A stretch of DNA of 5,429 nt, taken from assembly GCA_002452295.1 (NCBI GenBank), contig DKEX01000066.1, positions 1 through 5,429 of the forward strand. Reading direction: 5' to 3'. A program made the translations under genes and the position numbers. This DNA is from Firmicutes bacterium UBA6811. GTDB lineage: Bacteria > Bacillota > SHA-98 > UBA4971. The stretch's first letter is position 1. Every line of letters begins with the position of its first letter. The notes under the pieces are model-generated. The model had not been told where the DNA came from, made no database searches, and saw nothing but the letters and a program-made list of their open reading frames with translations. Shown here in pieces: positions 4,563-5,429 of this stretch.

Positions 4563-5429
4563 TCACTCTGGGGTCCGCTCCAAGCGCACGCGCTGTTGCT
4601 CTGCGGCCGCGGGGGAGGGCGCGGGCGCCGGGAGGACAGCAGGCGCGGGCTCTTGCTGGCCGGGGGTTTCCTGCGGGAAGCCAGGCGCGGCAGGCCCGGG
4701 AAGCAGCGCCTCCGTGAGCACGCGGCCGGTGGCGTTCGCAGGTGGCCTTATGCCAAGGAGATGAGAGATGGCGGGCGCCACATCGATGATCTCGACAGGC
4801 CTGTCGATCACGACCCCCGGCCTTACGCCCGCCCCGCTCAGCATCATGAACACGTGGCGCGACGTGTCGTCGCCCGAGTCGTGCTGGCCGGATATCCCGA
4901 AGAAAAACCCCTGGGTCTTGAAATGGTGAGGTGGCATGGACCACACGAGCAATTGCCCCAGGCCAGGGTGGGCGCCGGCTTTCCTGAGCTCGTGGAGGGA
5001 CATGTACCCGCCGAAATAGGGCTTGGTCGCCAGAGCATCTATGATGGCGTTGTATTGGGAGAGCGTGATGTCCCGCCTGAAGTAGAACTGGACGGCAAGC
5101 CCCGCGCTCACGAGCACCACCTGGGTGTCGTCCGCCGCCCGGTCGCCCTGCCCGAGCAGCTCACACCTGTAGCCAAGGCCCTGCAGCGTGACGAGGAGGT
5201 CCGGCAGGCTGGACTTTCCCGAGACGGGCGACATCCCGTGATCGGCCGTGAGCACGACGGCGGTTTTGTCGAAGACCCCGAGGTCCACCAGCGCGTCCAC
5301 AAGCGACCCCAGGTCCCGATCCATCGCGGCGAGTTGCCGGACCATCTTCGCCTTCCACGCGCCGTAGTTGAAGACCAGCGACAGGCCATATGCGATGCCG
5401 GAGTTGTGGCCTGCTGCGTCCAGGTCGTC
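4563..5429 (-). CDS. Alkaline-phosphatase-superfamily phosphodiesterase, C-terminal part (5' end outside window)
   Basis: The frame is open from the right edge to a TGA at 4563-4565, giving 288 residues without the N-terminus. The metal-binding motifs of the type I phosphodiesterase/nucleotide pyrophosphatase branch of the alkaline phosphatase superfamily appear in order: DLDAAGHNSG (residues 2-11, Asp and His ligands), TADHGMSPV (61-69, Asp63 and His64) and SGQHDS (180-185, His183). FMMLSGAGVRPG and the IIDVAPAISHLLGI segment then match the usual end of the fold. The nucleophile Thr/Ser and first metal site must lie upstream. The last 45 or so residues are a Pro/Ala-rich tail outside the fold. 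Such enzymes hydrolyse phosphodiester or phosphate-ester bonds with two zinc-like metals. The substrate cannot be read from this part, and secretion cannot be judged without the N-terminus. The next gene has its own promoter, so this may end a separate transcript. Phosphoglycerate mutase-like or sulfatase-like relatives are less likely. Confidence 0.85.
   Translation of the reverse strand, partial: DDLDAAGHNSGIAYGLSLVFNYGAWKAKMVRQLAAMDRDLGSLVDALVDLGVFDKTAVVLTADHGMSPVSGKSSLPDLLVTLQGLGYRCELLGQGDRAADDTQVVLVSAGLAVQFYFRRDITLSQYNAIIDALATKPYFGGYMSLHELRKAGAHPGLGQLLVWSMPPHHFKTQGFFFGISGQHDSGDDTSRHVFMMLSGAGVRPGVVIDRPVEIIDVAPAISHLLGIRPPANATGRVLTEALLPGPAAPGFPQETPGQQEPAPAVLPAPAPSPAAAEQQRVRLERTPE

Overview
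The window is GC-rich bacterial DNA in which every convincing gene lies on the minus strand, so transcription runs from high to low coordinates. Purine-rich Shine-Dalgarno sites (for example GAAGGAG) and a consensus extended -10 promoter indicate Bacteria. Long open frames on the plus strand are shadows caused by the GC bias. The host is probably a high-GC Bacillota-like organism, but this rests on style only, and no taxon-specific marker is present.

In transcription order the layout is as follows. (1) The C-terminal 288 residues of an alkaline-phosphatase-superfamily phosphodiesterase run off the right edge (4563-5429). (2) A consensus extended -10 promoter (4514-4522) sits just before a membrane-anchored PIG-L/LmbE-type deacetylase with a C-terminal CBM9/DOMON-like domain (2750 to about 4309). 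(3) A 52-bp gap filled with two short tandem repeats leads to a GCS2-family (YbdK-like) carboxylate-amine ligase (1507-2697, GTG start). (4) An ATGA overlap couples that gene to a phosphatidylserine decarboxylase-type pyruvoyl enzyme (701-1510). (5) About 300 bp without a gene (401-700) hold a hairpin directly after the decarboxylase stop and about six degenerate 34-bp repeats with a small palindromic core. (6) A DedA-family gene begins at 400, is frameshifted near 199 and appears to be cut off near 49 by what may be the end of an insertion sequence.

Genes 2 to 4 look like one transcription unit. An anchored deacetylase, a ligase joining a carboxylate to an amine, and a membrane enzyme that makes ethanolamine-headgroup lipid are consistent with making or remodelling an envelope amino-lipid or glycan. 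That pathway is inference, and each enzyme's substrate is unknown. The most unusual DNA features are the 34-bp array and the 10-bp tandem repeat spanning the deacetylase stop codon. Loss of one 10-bp unit would fuse the deacetylase and ligase in frame.
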